Shown: positions 25,838 to 34,420 of the stretch, one piece after another | How positions within the stretch are numbered: the stretch's first letter is position 1 | Layout of the letters: every line of letters begins with the position of its first letter | Assembly (NCBI GenBank): GCA_017463255.1 | Contig: JAFTPP010000021.1 | Location: 1-60,785 of the forward strand | Reading direction: 5' to 3' | DNA from: Lachnospiraceae bacterium | GTDB lineage: Bacteria; Bacillota; Clostridia; Lachnospirales; Lachnospiraceae | Length of the DNA stretch: 60,785 bases | Made by a program: the position numbers and the translations under genes | Notes under the pieces: model-generated | Told to the model about the DNA's origin: nothing | What the model saw: the letters and a program-made list of their open reading frames with translations, nothing else | Databases searched by the model: none

Positions 25838-27177
25838 ACAACTGCCTTTGTTTTCCATTTGCCGCTAAAATAGCGGATACAACTAATTAACGCCGTTAAT
25901 GTCCAGGTAAGACCTGTGGTATACCAAATACCTAACATTCCTACCCCGGGAATCATTGTAAGAGGTTTTGCAAATCCCACACGTCCCACGACTTCTACTG
26001 CACCGTTTAACATGGCCGCAGAAGCATCTCCCGCACCATTTAGTACGGAACGCGACACATATATCATGCCCAGTGCAAAATAGAAAAATGACGTAATACG
26101 AAGTGCCTTTACTCCTATGGCAATTACCTCCGGCTCTGATACGAACAGACGCATAATGAACTCTGCTCCAAAATAGGCAACCGGAAGCATAATAAGACTA
26201 AACACCAGACAAATAAGTGTTGCCACCCGGAATCCTTTTTTTACCCTGTCAATTTGACCTGCACCCATATTCTGTCCCGTATAAGTAACAACTGCCGTAC
26301 CAAGGGATGTAAACGGCTGTTGCACAAGCTGCTCAAATCTTCCTGCTGCCGTATTGGCAGATACTACCAACTCTCCAAACCCGTTTACCACCTTTTGAAG
26401 CGCAATACACGATATAGCAATTAAAGAGTTTTGTAACGCTACCGGAATACCGATACGGATACATTTTCCAATCAAAGCTTTATCCGGACGATAATATTCC
26501 CTGGGTATTTTAAAATATGGTATTTTTTTATAGGCGTAAAAAATGCAACCTATCGCTGCCGATATCTGGGCAATAATGGTAGCAAATGCCACACCAAACA
26601 CAGACCATTTACATACGATAACAAATACCAAGTCTAATACTACATTAATAACACTGGCAACCACCAAAAAGATTAGCGGGGTTTTAGAATCTCCTAAAGC
26701 CCTGATAATAGCAGATATTCCGTTATATGCCGCCACTGCTAAAATACCTGCACAGGTAACCTGCATATAAGTTACAGAATCATCAAGTATCTTTTCAGGT
26801 GTATCCAAAAACACCAAAATAGGTCTTGCAAATACAATCCCGATAAGACTCATAACCAATGAAATGGAGCCAATGGCATATATGGCGTTGGTTATGGTTT
26901 TTTGTAAATTCACATCATCCCTGGCTCCAAAGTATTGGGCAGCAATAATTCCTGTTCCTGCCGACATACCAAAAGTCGCCGAGAAAAAGAAGAAATTGAT
27001 GGAACCTGTCGCGCCGACAGCACCAAGTGCATCGGAACCTACATACTGGCCTACCACAATAGAATCTACCATGTTATATAACTGCTGGAATAAATTACCG
27101 ATAAGCATGGGTATGGTAAACCCAATTAATAATTTAAACGGACTTCCTTCTGTCATCTTAGAGACATTTGATTTCAT
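25828..27177 (-). CDS. MATE family efflux transporter
   Basis: A 449-residue protein with twelve membrane segments in two similar halves, typical of MATE cation-drug antiporters. Family signatures: MLIGNLFQQLYNMVDSIVVGQYVG near the N-terminus and LQNSLIAISCIALQKVVNGFG opening the second half. Probably exports small cationic or drug-like compounds using a sodium or proton gradient. Substrate unknown. It has its own terminator, and the next gene upstream is 94 bp away. Confidence 0.9.
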   Translation of the reverse strand: MKSNVSKMTEGSPFKLLIGFTIPMLIGNLFQQLYNMVDSIVVGQYVGSDALGAVGATGSINFFFFSATFGMSAGTGIIAAQYFGARDDVNLQKTITNAIYAIGSISLVMSLIGIVFARPILVFLDTPEKILDDSVTYMQVTCAGILAVAAYNGISAIIRALGDSKTPLIFLVVASVINVVLDLVFVIVCKWSVFGVAFATIIAQISAAIGCIFYAYKKIPYFKIPREYYRPDKALIGKCIRIGIPVALQNSLIAISCIALQKVVNGFGELVVSANTAAGRFEQLVQQPFTSLGTAVVTYTGQNMGAGQIDRVKKGFRVATLICLVFSLIMLPVAYFGAEFIMRLFVSEPEVIAIGVKALRITSFFYFALGMIYVSRSVLNGAGDASAAMLNGAVEVVGRVGFAKPLTMIPGVGMLGIWYTTGLTWTLTALISCIRYFSGKWKTKAVVGR

Positions 27178-27271
27178 ATATGCTTCACCTCAAAAAAATA
27201 ACTGCATACTCAACGTTTCAAACGCTCTTATCCTACATCACATTTTTTTCCTTCGCAATGTATTATCTTGC

Positions 27272-29719
27272 TTATTCAATGGATTTTAATGACTCAGCCA
27301 TATTGATTTTTTTCAACTTAAAATACATTACAATATCAATAAATACTGCAAACCCAAAAGTAAGGATTACACTTAATAAATAACTGAATCCTTTGATATG
27401 CACATCAAAATTTACAAGGTCAATTTTAATATTGTACATAACATATCCGTGAAGGAAGTAACCTAAAATAAGGCCTGCCAGTGCACCGATTGCAGTAAGG
27501 ACTAAATTCTCCCTGAATACATACGATGCGGTTTCCCCCGGATAAAATCCCAATACCTTAATGGTAGCAATCTCCCTGATTCGCTCCGTAATATTAATAT
27601 TGGTAAGGTTATACAGAACAATAAATGCCAACGCTCCTGCACATACAATAATCAGCAACACAATATAATTAAGACTTTCCATCATTTTGGCAAAATTTTC
27701 TTTGGTATCCTCACTTAAGGTTGCGCTGGTGATGCCTTCCGTATTCATAACATCTACTGCCGCTTTATGGATATCCGTATTTTCCTTAATATTTGCATAG
27801 GCTGTCTTATAGACCGGTGATTTTTCCATAATGGTTTCGTAGGTATCCGGATGCATATATACATAGGTCATGAAGAAATTCTCACAAATACCGCTTACCC
27901 GAACCTCCATGGCTTTTCTGTCAGAATCTCTAATGGTAATTGTATCACCTATAACCACATCATACTTATCTGCAATATTTTCCGTAATCACCACTTCTCC
28001 ATACTGCGGAAAAGCTATCTTCCTGCCGTCTGCATCATGTAAATCAATAAAGGATTCTATCTTTTCAGGTTCCTTGGGGATAATAAGGGTAATGGCTTTT
28101 ATATAATCCTTCCATTCAAAATCATAGGAGCCCTGGGCAACAAACAATACGTCCTGAAGCATATCCTTATCTTTCGTAAAAGCAGCCTGCAACTCATCCG
28201 TCTGACTTTCGGCAAAATTAACAGACATATCATAAATCTGAATCTCATCGTATTGTTGCCCGGCAATGTTGGCAATGGAATCCTTAAGACCAAAGCCTGC
28301 AACCAGTAAGGCACTACATCCGCTGATTCCGAGAATCATCATAAAGAAACGTTTCTTATAACGCATAACGTTCCGGATAGAAACCTTATGCAAAAACTTT
28401 AATCTTTTCCAAATAAAGGGGACCCGTTCTAACAGTATTCTTTTTCCTGCCTTAGGCGTTTTCGGACGAATCAGTTCAGCAGCCATACTGTTTAACTCCC
28501 GTCTGCACGAAATCCACGTGGTTCCTATAGAGCAGAGCAATGATGCCACAATGGCAATGACAAACAGCTTTAGGTCAAAAATAAAATAAATATCCGTAAA
28601 GCCATACATAATGTCATATACTAACCAAATAATGGCAGGAAATGCATAGCAGCCTGCAAAGAATCCTGACACGCATCCAACCATGGCTGCACTTCCGGAA
28701 TAAAACATATATTTACCCATAATCGTAGAGGACGAATAGCCAAGTGCTTTTAACACACCAATCTGAGTTCTTTGCTCCTCCACCATACGGTTCATCGTCG
28801 TAACACATACCAACGCCGCTACCAAAAAGAAGAAAATTGGAAACACATTAGCAATTCCTTCAACAATGTTAGAATCATTTTCAAAAGATACATATCCCAC
28901 ATTCGTATTTCTGCCTAACACGTAAGTTTCCGGTTTTGCTAACTCATAGGGCAAAAGACTGCTGATGCTTAAATATCTTTGCTCTGCTAAGTCCGTTAAC
29001 ATCGCTTCCATACGGGGAAGATTCTCTTTTATTAATTCATCATACGCCTCGGAATAAATAAATTCCTTCTCTTTTAAGGTAACAAATATTTCATGGTAGA
29101 ATTCCTGCTCAAAGGCTTCCGGCATAATATAAATAAATCCGGAAATATTACCGTTCCCAAGGGCGGTGCTTCCACGTTCAAAATTCAAATAATAGGAAGA
29201 ATAAACGGTACCCACAATTTCAAATTCCCCGGTATTAAATTGAGCCAGCGTTTCTTCTGTATTTTCTGAGGCAAGGCGGATGGTTTTTCCCAAATCATCC
29301 TCCGAATACATTCTGGCATCCACCAGACACTCATTCTTATTTTCAGGATAGCGTCCGTGTTCCAAAGAAGCACCATTGACTTTATCGGAAAAAGAATGCA
29401 GCTTTGCCACATATGCATTCTCTCCGCCATCATCGATTAACGCATCCGCATTATAAGATCCAACAGCATACTCCACGCCTTCCATTCCGGCAAAAGACGC
29501 AACATCCTCTTGGGTCAGACCGTAAGTAGATATCATTCTGTAATCAAATAAATTATATTCCTTAATATATTCATTGGTGGTATCTACCATTGCTGTCTTT
29601 GTCACCTTTAACCCGGAGAAAAAACCTACTCCAAGAGCAATGATTGCCAATATTGCAATATACCTTCCAAGACTCTTACGTATTTCACGCACAGTCGTTT
29701 TTTTCATCATAGATTTCAT
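27272..29719 (-). CDS. FtsX-type ABC transporter permease
   Basis: An 815-residue permease with an N-terminal helix, a large outer domain and two FtsX units. Membrane clusters lie at about residues 295-400, 460-480 and 690-815. The outer domains are rich in short beta segments (MacB_PCD-like). This is the layout of macrolide/lipoprotein or bacitracin-resistance exporters (type VII ABC). It lies 7 bp after its ATPase gene, so the two form one transporter. No two-component system is adjacent, so the substrate is not suggested. Confidence 0.9.
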   Translation of the reverse strand: MKSMMKKTTVREIRKSLGRYIAILAIIALGVGFFSGLKVTKTAMVDTTNEYIKEYNLFDYRMISTYGLTQEDVASFAGMEGVEYAVGSYNADALIDDGGENAYVAKLHSFSDKVNGASLEHGRYPENKNECLVDARMYSEDDLGKTIRLASENTEETLAQFNTGEFEIVGTVYSSYYLNFERGSTALGNGNISGFIYIMPEAFEQEFYHEIFVTLKEKEFIYSEAYDELIKENLPRMEAMLTDLAEQRYLSISSLLPYELAKPETYVLGRNTNVGYVSFENDSNIVEGIANVFPIFFFLVAALVCVTTMNRMVEEQRTQIGVLKALGYSSSTIMGKYMFYSGSAAMVGCVSGFFAGCYAFPAIIWLVYDIMYGFTDIYFIFDLKLFVIAIVASLLCSIGTTWISCRRELNSMAAELIRPKTPKAGKRILLERVPFIWKRLKFLHKVSIRNVMRYKKRFFMMILGISGCSALLVAGFGLKDSIANIAGQQYDEIQIYDMSVNFAESQTDELQAAFTKDKDMLQDVLFVAQGSYDFEWKDYIKAITLIIPKEPEKIESFIDLHDADGRKIAFPQYGEVVITENIADKYDVVIGDTITIRDSDRKAMEVRVSGICENFFMTYVYMHPDTYETIMEKSPVYKTAYANIKENTDIHKAAVDVMNTEGITSATLSEDTKENFAKMMESLNYIVLLIIVCAGALAFIVLYNLTNINITERIREIATIKVLGFYPGETASYVFRENLVLTAIGALAGLILGYFLHGYVMYNIKIDLVNFDVHIKGFSYLLSVILTFGFAVFIDIVMYFKLKKINMAESLKSIE

Positions 29720-29726
29720 AATTCAC

Positions 29727-30428
29727 TTACCATTCAATTTCTTCTACAGGTACAATATTTTCATTCATCACCATGGAAGTGATGGTGCCGTTTTTAACAG
29801 TAATAATTCTGTCTGCCATGGCTGTTAATGCCTGGTTATGGGTAATGACGATTACTGTCATCCCTGTTTTTTTACAAGTATCCTGTAATATCTTAAGAAC
29901 TGCCTTACCCGTATTATAATCAAGGGCCCCTGTCGGCTCATCACACAAAAGAAGCTTCGGATTTTTAGCAAGGGCTCTTGCAATAGCAACACGCTGCTGC
30001 TCTCCGCCTGACAACTGTGCCGGGAAATTGCCTGCACGTTCCTTTAACCCTACCATCTCAATAACTTCCCCTGCATCCATGGGATTTTTACAAATCTGGG
30101 CTGCAAGTTCAACATTTTCAAGAGCTGTCAGATTTTGTACCAGATTATAAAACTGGAATACAAAACCAATGTCATGGCGACGGTACGTGGTTAATTTCTT
30201 AGCATTATATTTTGAAATTTCTTCACCATCCAGAATAACCGTACCATCCGTTAAAGTATCCATTCCGCCTAAAATATTCAAAATAGTAGTTTTTCCTGCG
30301 CCGGAAGCACCTACGATTACACAAAACTCACCCTTCTCAATTTCAAAATTCACATCATTCAATGCGTGAATATCAACTTCACCCATATGATATGTCTTTT
30401 TTACATGGGAAAACTCAACAAAACTCAT
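29727..30428 (-). CDS. ABC transporter ATPase, LolD/MacB type
   Basis: A 233-residue ATPase: Walker [14 protein letters not shown]-loop [18 protein letters not shown], signature [15 protein letters not shown], Walker [13 protein letters not shown], and switch His in VIVITHNQ. The [16 protein letters not shown] segment is typical of ATPases partnered with FtsX-type permeases. It drives the permease encoded just downstream. It starts one base after the Mrr-like gene, so all three are probably one operon. Confidence 0.95.
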   Translation of the reverse strand: MSFVEFSHVKKTYHMGEVDIHALNDVNFEIEKGEFCVIVGASGAGKTTILNILGGMDTLTDGTVILDGEEISKYNAKKLTTYRRHDIGFVFQFYNLVQNLTALENVELAAQICKNPMDAGEVIEMVGLKERAGNFPAQLSGGEQQRVAIARALAKNPKLLLCDEPTGALDYNTGKAVLKILQDTCKKTGMTVIVITHNQALTAMADRIITVKNGTITSMVMNENIVPVEEIEW

Positions 30429-30429
30429 A

Positions 30430-30876
30430 CTACTCTACTTCCTCCATCATCTCTTCCAAATATCCTCCATCCCACATAAGGATTTTAAGCTTTTTCGCAG
30501 CCTCCACCGCAGGCTTGGTAAAATATTGATTGGTAAGCACAACGCCCACCATCTTATCATAATAGTCGCGCCCGGCGTAAGCCTCCTGAATTGCTTTTAC
30601 TCCTACCGGTGCTGCGTATCTCTTACACTGAATGGCATAACTGACCCCATCCTTTTCAGCCAAAATATCCACACCATAATCCTTACTGCCAGGCGTTACT
30701 TCCACTTCTTCAAAGCCTCGCTTTCTAAGAAGCTCGGCGCAATAATATTCAAACTCATGTCCTTCCATGGTATCAAGATTTATTCCACGATTTCCCGTCG
30801 CTCTTACAATGGCAAAAAGTGCCGCTACAATTAACAAAATAGCACATGCACCCACAATAATTCCGATATACTCCAT
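30430..30876 (-). CDS. membrane-anchored Mrr-like restriction endonuclease domain protein
   Basis: A 148-residue protein: an N-terminal membrane helix (IGIIVGACAILLIVAALFAIV), then a compact PD-(D/E)xK nuclease domain of the Mrr_cat type. Visible: MEGHEFEYYCAELLRKRGF, the catalytic Asp in KDYGVDILAE, and QCKRY as the Q-x-K core. There is no DNA-recognition domain. Known Mrr enzymes cut modified DNA, but small membrane-tethered versions have unclear roles. ATG at 30874-30876 follows GGAGAAGG. It is in the same operon as an ABC exporter. Confidence 0.82.
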   Translation of the reverse strand: MEYIGIIVGACAILLIVAALFAIVRATGNRGINLDTMEGHEFEYYCAELLRKRGFEEVEVTPGSKDYGVDILAEKDGVSYAIQCKRYAAPVGVKAIQEAYAGRDYYDKMVGVVLTNQYFTKPAVEAAKKLKILMWDGGYLEEMMEEVE

Positions 30877-30976
30877 GCCTTCTCCATTCTGCCTTACAAA
30901 CTCATGCAAAGCAATTAAATAAATATTACATAATTATAAACAATTTTTTTACCGTAGAAAAGATAATATTAAAAAC

Positions 30977-30996
30977 GGGGCTGCAAAAACAGCCCC
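30977..30996 (-). terminator. terminator of cotH
   Basis: Stem GGGGCTG/CAGCCCC with a 6-base loop, then GTTTTTAATATT on the minus strand. Confidence 0.82.
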
Positions 30997-31002
30997 AGTC
31001 TA

Positions 31003-32925
31003 CTATTTATAATGCTTATTAATATAATCAACCATCTTATAAATATGCTTTCCTCTTTCTGCGAGGAATTCTTTTACGCATTTGTAACTACCATATCCAC
31101 CGTTTACCGCATTATCCGTGCTTCCTACATTATCGTATCTTGCAAAGAACTGATCAAATAATGGAGAATATGTATTGTTTAATTTATCCAAGGTTTCCAT
31201 TGCCGTATTGTACTCAAAATAAGTACTTCCAAGACTTTCTAACATAGAGATAAAATCAGCTCTGAATCCCTCGTTGGACATTGCGTACACAAAGCAGAGC
31301 ACTGCCGGATTCTCCGTGTCAGGATCTAACATTCCATACGGTTTATAGTTATCTTCTTTTACCGTGTTCGTACCTGCTTCGCCGGCACCCATAATACCAC
31401 CGAACTCAATATCATAGAAGCTGAAGCGCCATCTTCCGTCACCATACTCGTTGCTTTCATCCCTGGTGATTGTCTTCCACATGGACCAGTTTTTACCGGG
31501 CCAATCCCACTTGTTATTAATCCAAAGCTCTACCGCAAAATAATCTCTTACGGACTCCACATCAACAATCTCGCAGAAAGCTGCCCAATCCTCTTCGTTA
31601 TTTAAGTTCACATCCGGATGTGCCTTAAAGAAGTCTAAAAGCTCCCTAAAATAATAGTCCACTTCTTCCCCTGCAGGAATCTCTCCTTCGTCAAGCTTAT
31701 ATCCGATTGCAATGGATTCTGCATCACCTTTATAGATAACCACATCTTCTTTTACCACGCCGTAGGTATCTTCAAATAAATCACCGGAATAGTCTTCCTG
31801 AAGAATATAAAGACCCCAGTATTCACCGTTTAAATATACCACACACGGGCGGGAATTCTGAGTATCACAGTCAAGCTCTGTTACCAATTCCTGCCAGAAC
31901 ATATCATTGTATTTTGCAATAAATGCACAGTTACCACCATTACGGAGCACCAGTGTATCAAACTTGTCCAACACTTCTCCTGTAAATGTAAGATTATCGT
32001 TACCAAACACAGCATACTCAAAATTATTGTTGCCATACTCTGTTCTTGCGTATAAACGGAAGCCTTTTTGCAAATCGGAGCGGGAATAATTACCCTGCAC
32101 GCGGATACCGCAATCCTGACTTAATACACATGTACTGTCATCTGTATTACACTCAAAGAAATCGATGTGGGCTGTACGCTCCCATTCTCTTCCGCGCTGC
32201 TTATAATTAGCATCATAATCTCTTGCTTCACTGCTTCTTAAACGTCCACCTTCTGCAAGATGAGCGGCAATTGCCTGATCATAAATATCACCTTTTACAT
32301 AAATACCGGTTGTAGAATCAAACAAATCATCATACTCCATGGAAATGGAAATAACTGCAAGATCCATTCCTGCTGCAGCACAGCTTTCTTCCAGTCCTTG
32401 AATATGGTCTGCCATACTTCCCACAAAATAAGTATGGGTCGTTACTTCAGAAGCCGTACCGTCTTTTCCCACAACCGCTGCCTTTACAACCGTACATTTA
32501 TCCACTTCCGCATCAGAAGGAGCCTGCACCCTGCTCATAAACCCATCCTTTTCAGGATTAATGGCAGCATATGCCGTATCATACAAACCGGGGTCAACCG
32601 CTGATACTACATTAGGGTCTCCCTTTCTATCCGTAATGGAAATCTTGCCTTCATACTTAATCCGGCTGTCGCTGGTGCGAGGATCACTGCCGTCTAATGT
32701 ATAATAAACCGTTCCTTCTGTAACACCATCCAATTGCAAATCAAATGCTTCCTCATACACCCCGCTGGTCTTAGAAAAAATAACACCACCGGTCTGTCCG
32801 TTCGCATCTAATGAAGCGTCACTTTCATTTCCTTTTTGTAAAGAGCAAGCACTTAAAATGCCCATCATCATAACCGCCATGAAGGATACTACTATCCGCT
32901 TCCTTATTTTTCTATAGTCTCCCAT
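31003..32925 (-). CDS. cotH: CotH kinase family lipoprotein
   Basis: A 640-residue protein: a lipoprotein signal with Cys27 in MGILSACSLQ, a chitobiase/FN3-like beta domain (VYYTLDGSDPRTSD), then the CotH spore-coat kinase domain. The CotH part includes DYDANYKQRGREWERTAH, GIRVQGNYSR, KGFRLYARTEYG, YLNGEYWGLYILQEDY, and the catalytic aspartate region FYDIEFGGIMGA. In Bacillus CotH phosphorylates coat proteins. A secreted, lipid-anchored form in Clostridia may act on surface or cellulosomal proteins (inference). It has its own terminator. Confidence 0.88.
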   Translation of the reverse strand: MGDYRKIRKRIVVSFMAVMMMGILSACSLQKGNESDASLDANGQTGGVIFSKTSGVYEEAFDLQLDGVTEGTVYYTLDGSDPRTSDSRIKYEGKISITDRKGDPNVVSAVDPGLYDTAYAAINPEKDGFMSRVQAPSDAEVDKCTVVKAAVVGKDGTASEVTTHTYFVGSMADHIQGLEESCAAAGMDLAVISISMEYDDLFDSTTGIYVKGDIYDQAIAAHLAEGGRLRSSEARDYDANYKQRGREWERTAHIDFFECNTDDSTCVLSQDCGIRVQGNYSRSDLQKGFRLYARTEYGNNNFEYAVFGNDNLTFTGEVLDKFDTLVLRNGGNCAFIAKYNDMFWQELVTELDCDTQNSRPCVVYLNGEYWGLYILQEDYSGDLFEDTYGVVKEDVVIYKGDAESIAIGYKLDEGEIPAGEEVDYYFRELLDFFKAHPDVNLNNEEDWAAFCEIVDVESVRDYFAVELWINNKWDWPGKNWSMWKTITRDESNEYGDGRWRFSFYDIEFGGIMGAGEAGTNTVKEDNYKPYGMLDPDTENPAVLCFVYAMSNEGFRADFISMLESLGSTYFEYNTAMETLDKLNNTYSPLFDQFFARYDNVGSTDNAVNGGYGSYKCVKEFLAERGKHIYKMVDYINKHYK

Positions 32926-33038
32926 AACCTTATTATCCTTTCTCCCGAATACTTTACACTTATGTTCCCATCATAATCAGTTTTTACCCATGGAACAATC
33001 GCGCGAATCAGTGCATTTTTACCTAACTTTTTATAGTA

Positions 33039-33569
33039 CTAGACCATAATCCCCGTAAGAATTATACTTCCTACAATATCCGCTAACGTGGCAAGCAGTG
33101 CACCCTTTAATGTCCAACGTGTTTTTGTAATCCCAACTGCCATAAAATAAATGCTCATGGTATAAAAAACCGTCTCTGACGCACTCATCATAATGGAAGA
33201 CAATAACCCAATATAGGAATCCGTTCCGAAGTTTTGATACAAATCCAATAATATCCCCGTAGCAGCGGAAGAAGAATACAGACGTACAAAAATAAGGGGT
33301 ATAATTTGAGACGGCAATGAAAAATAGTCTGTTACAAAACGAAACACCCTTTCCAAAAATTCAAAGAATCCGGAAGCACGTAAAATACCTACTGCCACCA
33401 AAAGACCAATGAGAGTCGGTAAAATTCCCACTACGGTTTTTGCACCGTCAACAGCACCGGAAATAAAATCATCATATACATTTCTTTTTCGAATCAGTCC
33501 ATAAGCAATAATATAAAAGAAAAAAACCGGGACAATAATATTGGATAGATTTGTAAGAGCCTGAAGCAT
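33039..33569 (-). CDS. spmB: spore maturation protein B
   Basis: A 176-residue membrane protein of the nucleoside-recognition (Gate) family: VPVFFFYIIAYGLIRKRNVYDDFISGAVDGAKT, then GILRASGFFEFLE, and SSIMMSASETVFYTMSIYFMAVGITKTRW. SpmA and SpmB together drive spore-core dehydration in Bacillus and Clostridium. They are normally adjacent; here spmA is 5.7 kb away (39243-39836), with a signalling and lipoprotein cluster between. A terminator lies between spmB and the gene upstream, so spmB needs its own promoter. Confidence 0.93.
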   Translation of the reverse strand: MLQALTNLSNIIVPVFFFYIIAYGLIRKRNVYDDFISGAVDGAKTVVGILPTLIGLLVAVGILRASGFFEFLERVFRFVTDYFSLPSQIIPLIFVRLYSSSAATGILLDLYQNFGTDSYIGLLSSIMMSASETVFYTMSIYFMAVGITKTRWTLKGALLATLADIVGSIILTGIMV

Positions 33570-33624
33570 AAAATACCATCCCCAAATTGCTATGCTCTAT
33601 TTTATGAATCATGGCAAATAAAAA

Positions 33625-33647
33625 GAAGTCCTTCATAAAAGGACTTC
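33625..33647 (-). terminator. terminator of the PilZ gene
   Basis: Perfect 9-bp stem GAAGTCCTT/AAGGACTTC, then CTTTTTATTTG on the minus strand. It separates the PilZ gene from spmB. Confidence 0.82.
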
Positions 33648-33655
33648 CTACTCTT

Positions 33656-34324
33656 TTATTTCTTCAACGTTTGGGTTGTCGGATGTTTTGCACGCTCACG
33701 CTGCTTCTGATTCACATATCGTTCAATCATCTGGCTTTCCTTACTGAGCTTGCAACCATACAATGCGTTGCCTCTCTCTAACTCTTCCTTACGAACCACA
33801 AGAGCAGATATTACAAAATTGATACCATTTCCCGGGTCAGAAAAATTAAGATGCACCATAGCTCCCATCTTAACTTCTACTTCCTGAGGACAGATAAAAG
33901 AAATACCTGTACAACTGATATCCTTCACTGTAACATCAATAACTTCCTTAGCCATACCGATTCTGGCCTGTCCGTGGAATCCTAACCATACACGATAATT
34001 GGTTCTTCGATTTACTTTTTTAACATCGTCTTCAGCATAGATGGCATGACAAAAATTCCCATCCTGGGTTTTCATGGAAACAACCTTAACATTCTTCCAC
34101 TGATAAGGAACTTTTTCCTCATCATGAATAATGGTTGCCCGACAGGTAATACCATCCCCTTGGAAACCAATAATCTTATCATCCTTCATAATAGGAGCCA
34201 CATAAACTCCCGGCATCGGGACATCTACACTTTTTTCTACTACGGTATCAAATGCAAGCGTCTTCAACCCCACAATTGCTTCCAAACTTACAGTTGACCC
34301 TGGCGGCATATCATTAATATACAT
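33656..34324 (-). CDS. PilZ-domain c-di-GMP receptor, YcgR-like
   Basis: A 222-residue two-domain protein. Residues 1-95 resemble the YcgR N-terminal domain (flagellar brake type). The C-terminal PilZ domain has the c-di-GMP residues RxxxR (Arg107 to Arg111 in RRTNYR) and DxSxxG (Asp135, Ser137, Gly140 in DISCTG). Both are intact, so it should bind c-di-GMP and slow motility or alter surface behaviour. The diguanylate cyclase at 17.6-19.2 kb is a possible source. It lies between spmB and the orphan lipoprotein gene. Confidence 0.9.
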   Translation of the reverse strand: MYINDMPPGSTVSLEAIVGLKTLAFDTVVEKSVDVPMPGVYVAPIMKDDKIIGFQGDGITCRATIIHDEEKVPYQWKNVKVVSMKTQDGNFCHAIYAEDDVKKVNRRTNYRVWLGFHGQARIGMAKEVIDVTVKDISCTGISFICPQEVEVKMGAMVHLNFSDPGNGINFVISALVVRKEELERGNALYGCKLSKESQMIERYVNQKQRERAKHPTTQTLKK

Positions 34325-34420
34325 ACTGATTTACTCCACAAGTAATTTCTCTCATTTGATATAATATCAGAAAAATATACAATACGCTAGTAGAAAAAAA
34401 TGTTTTTTAGGAAAATATTC

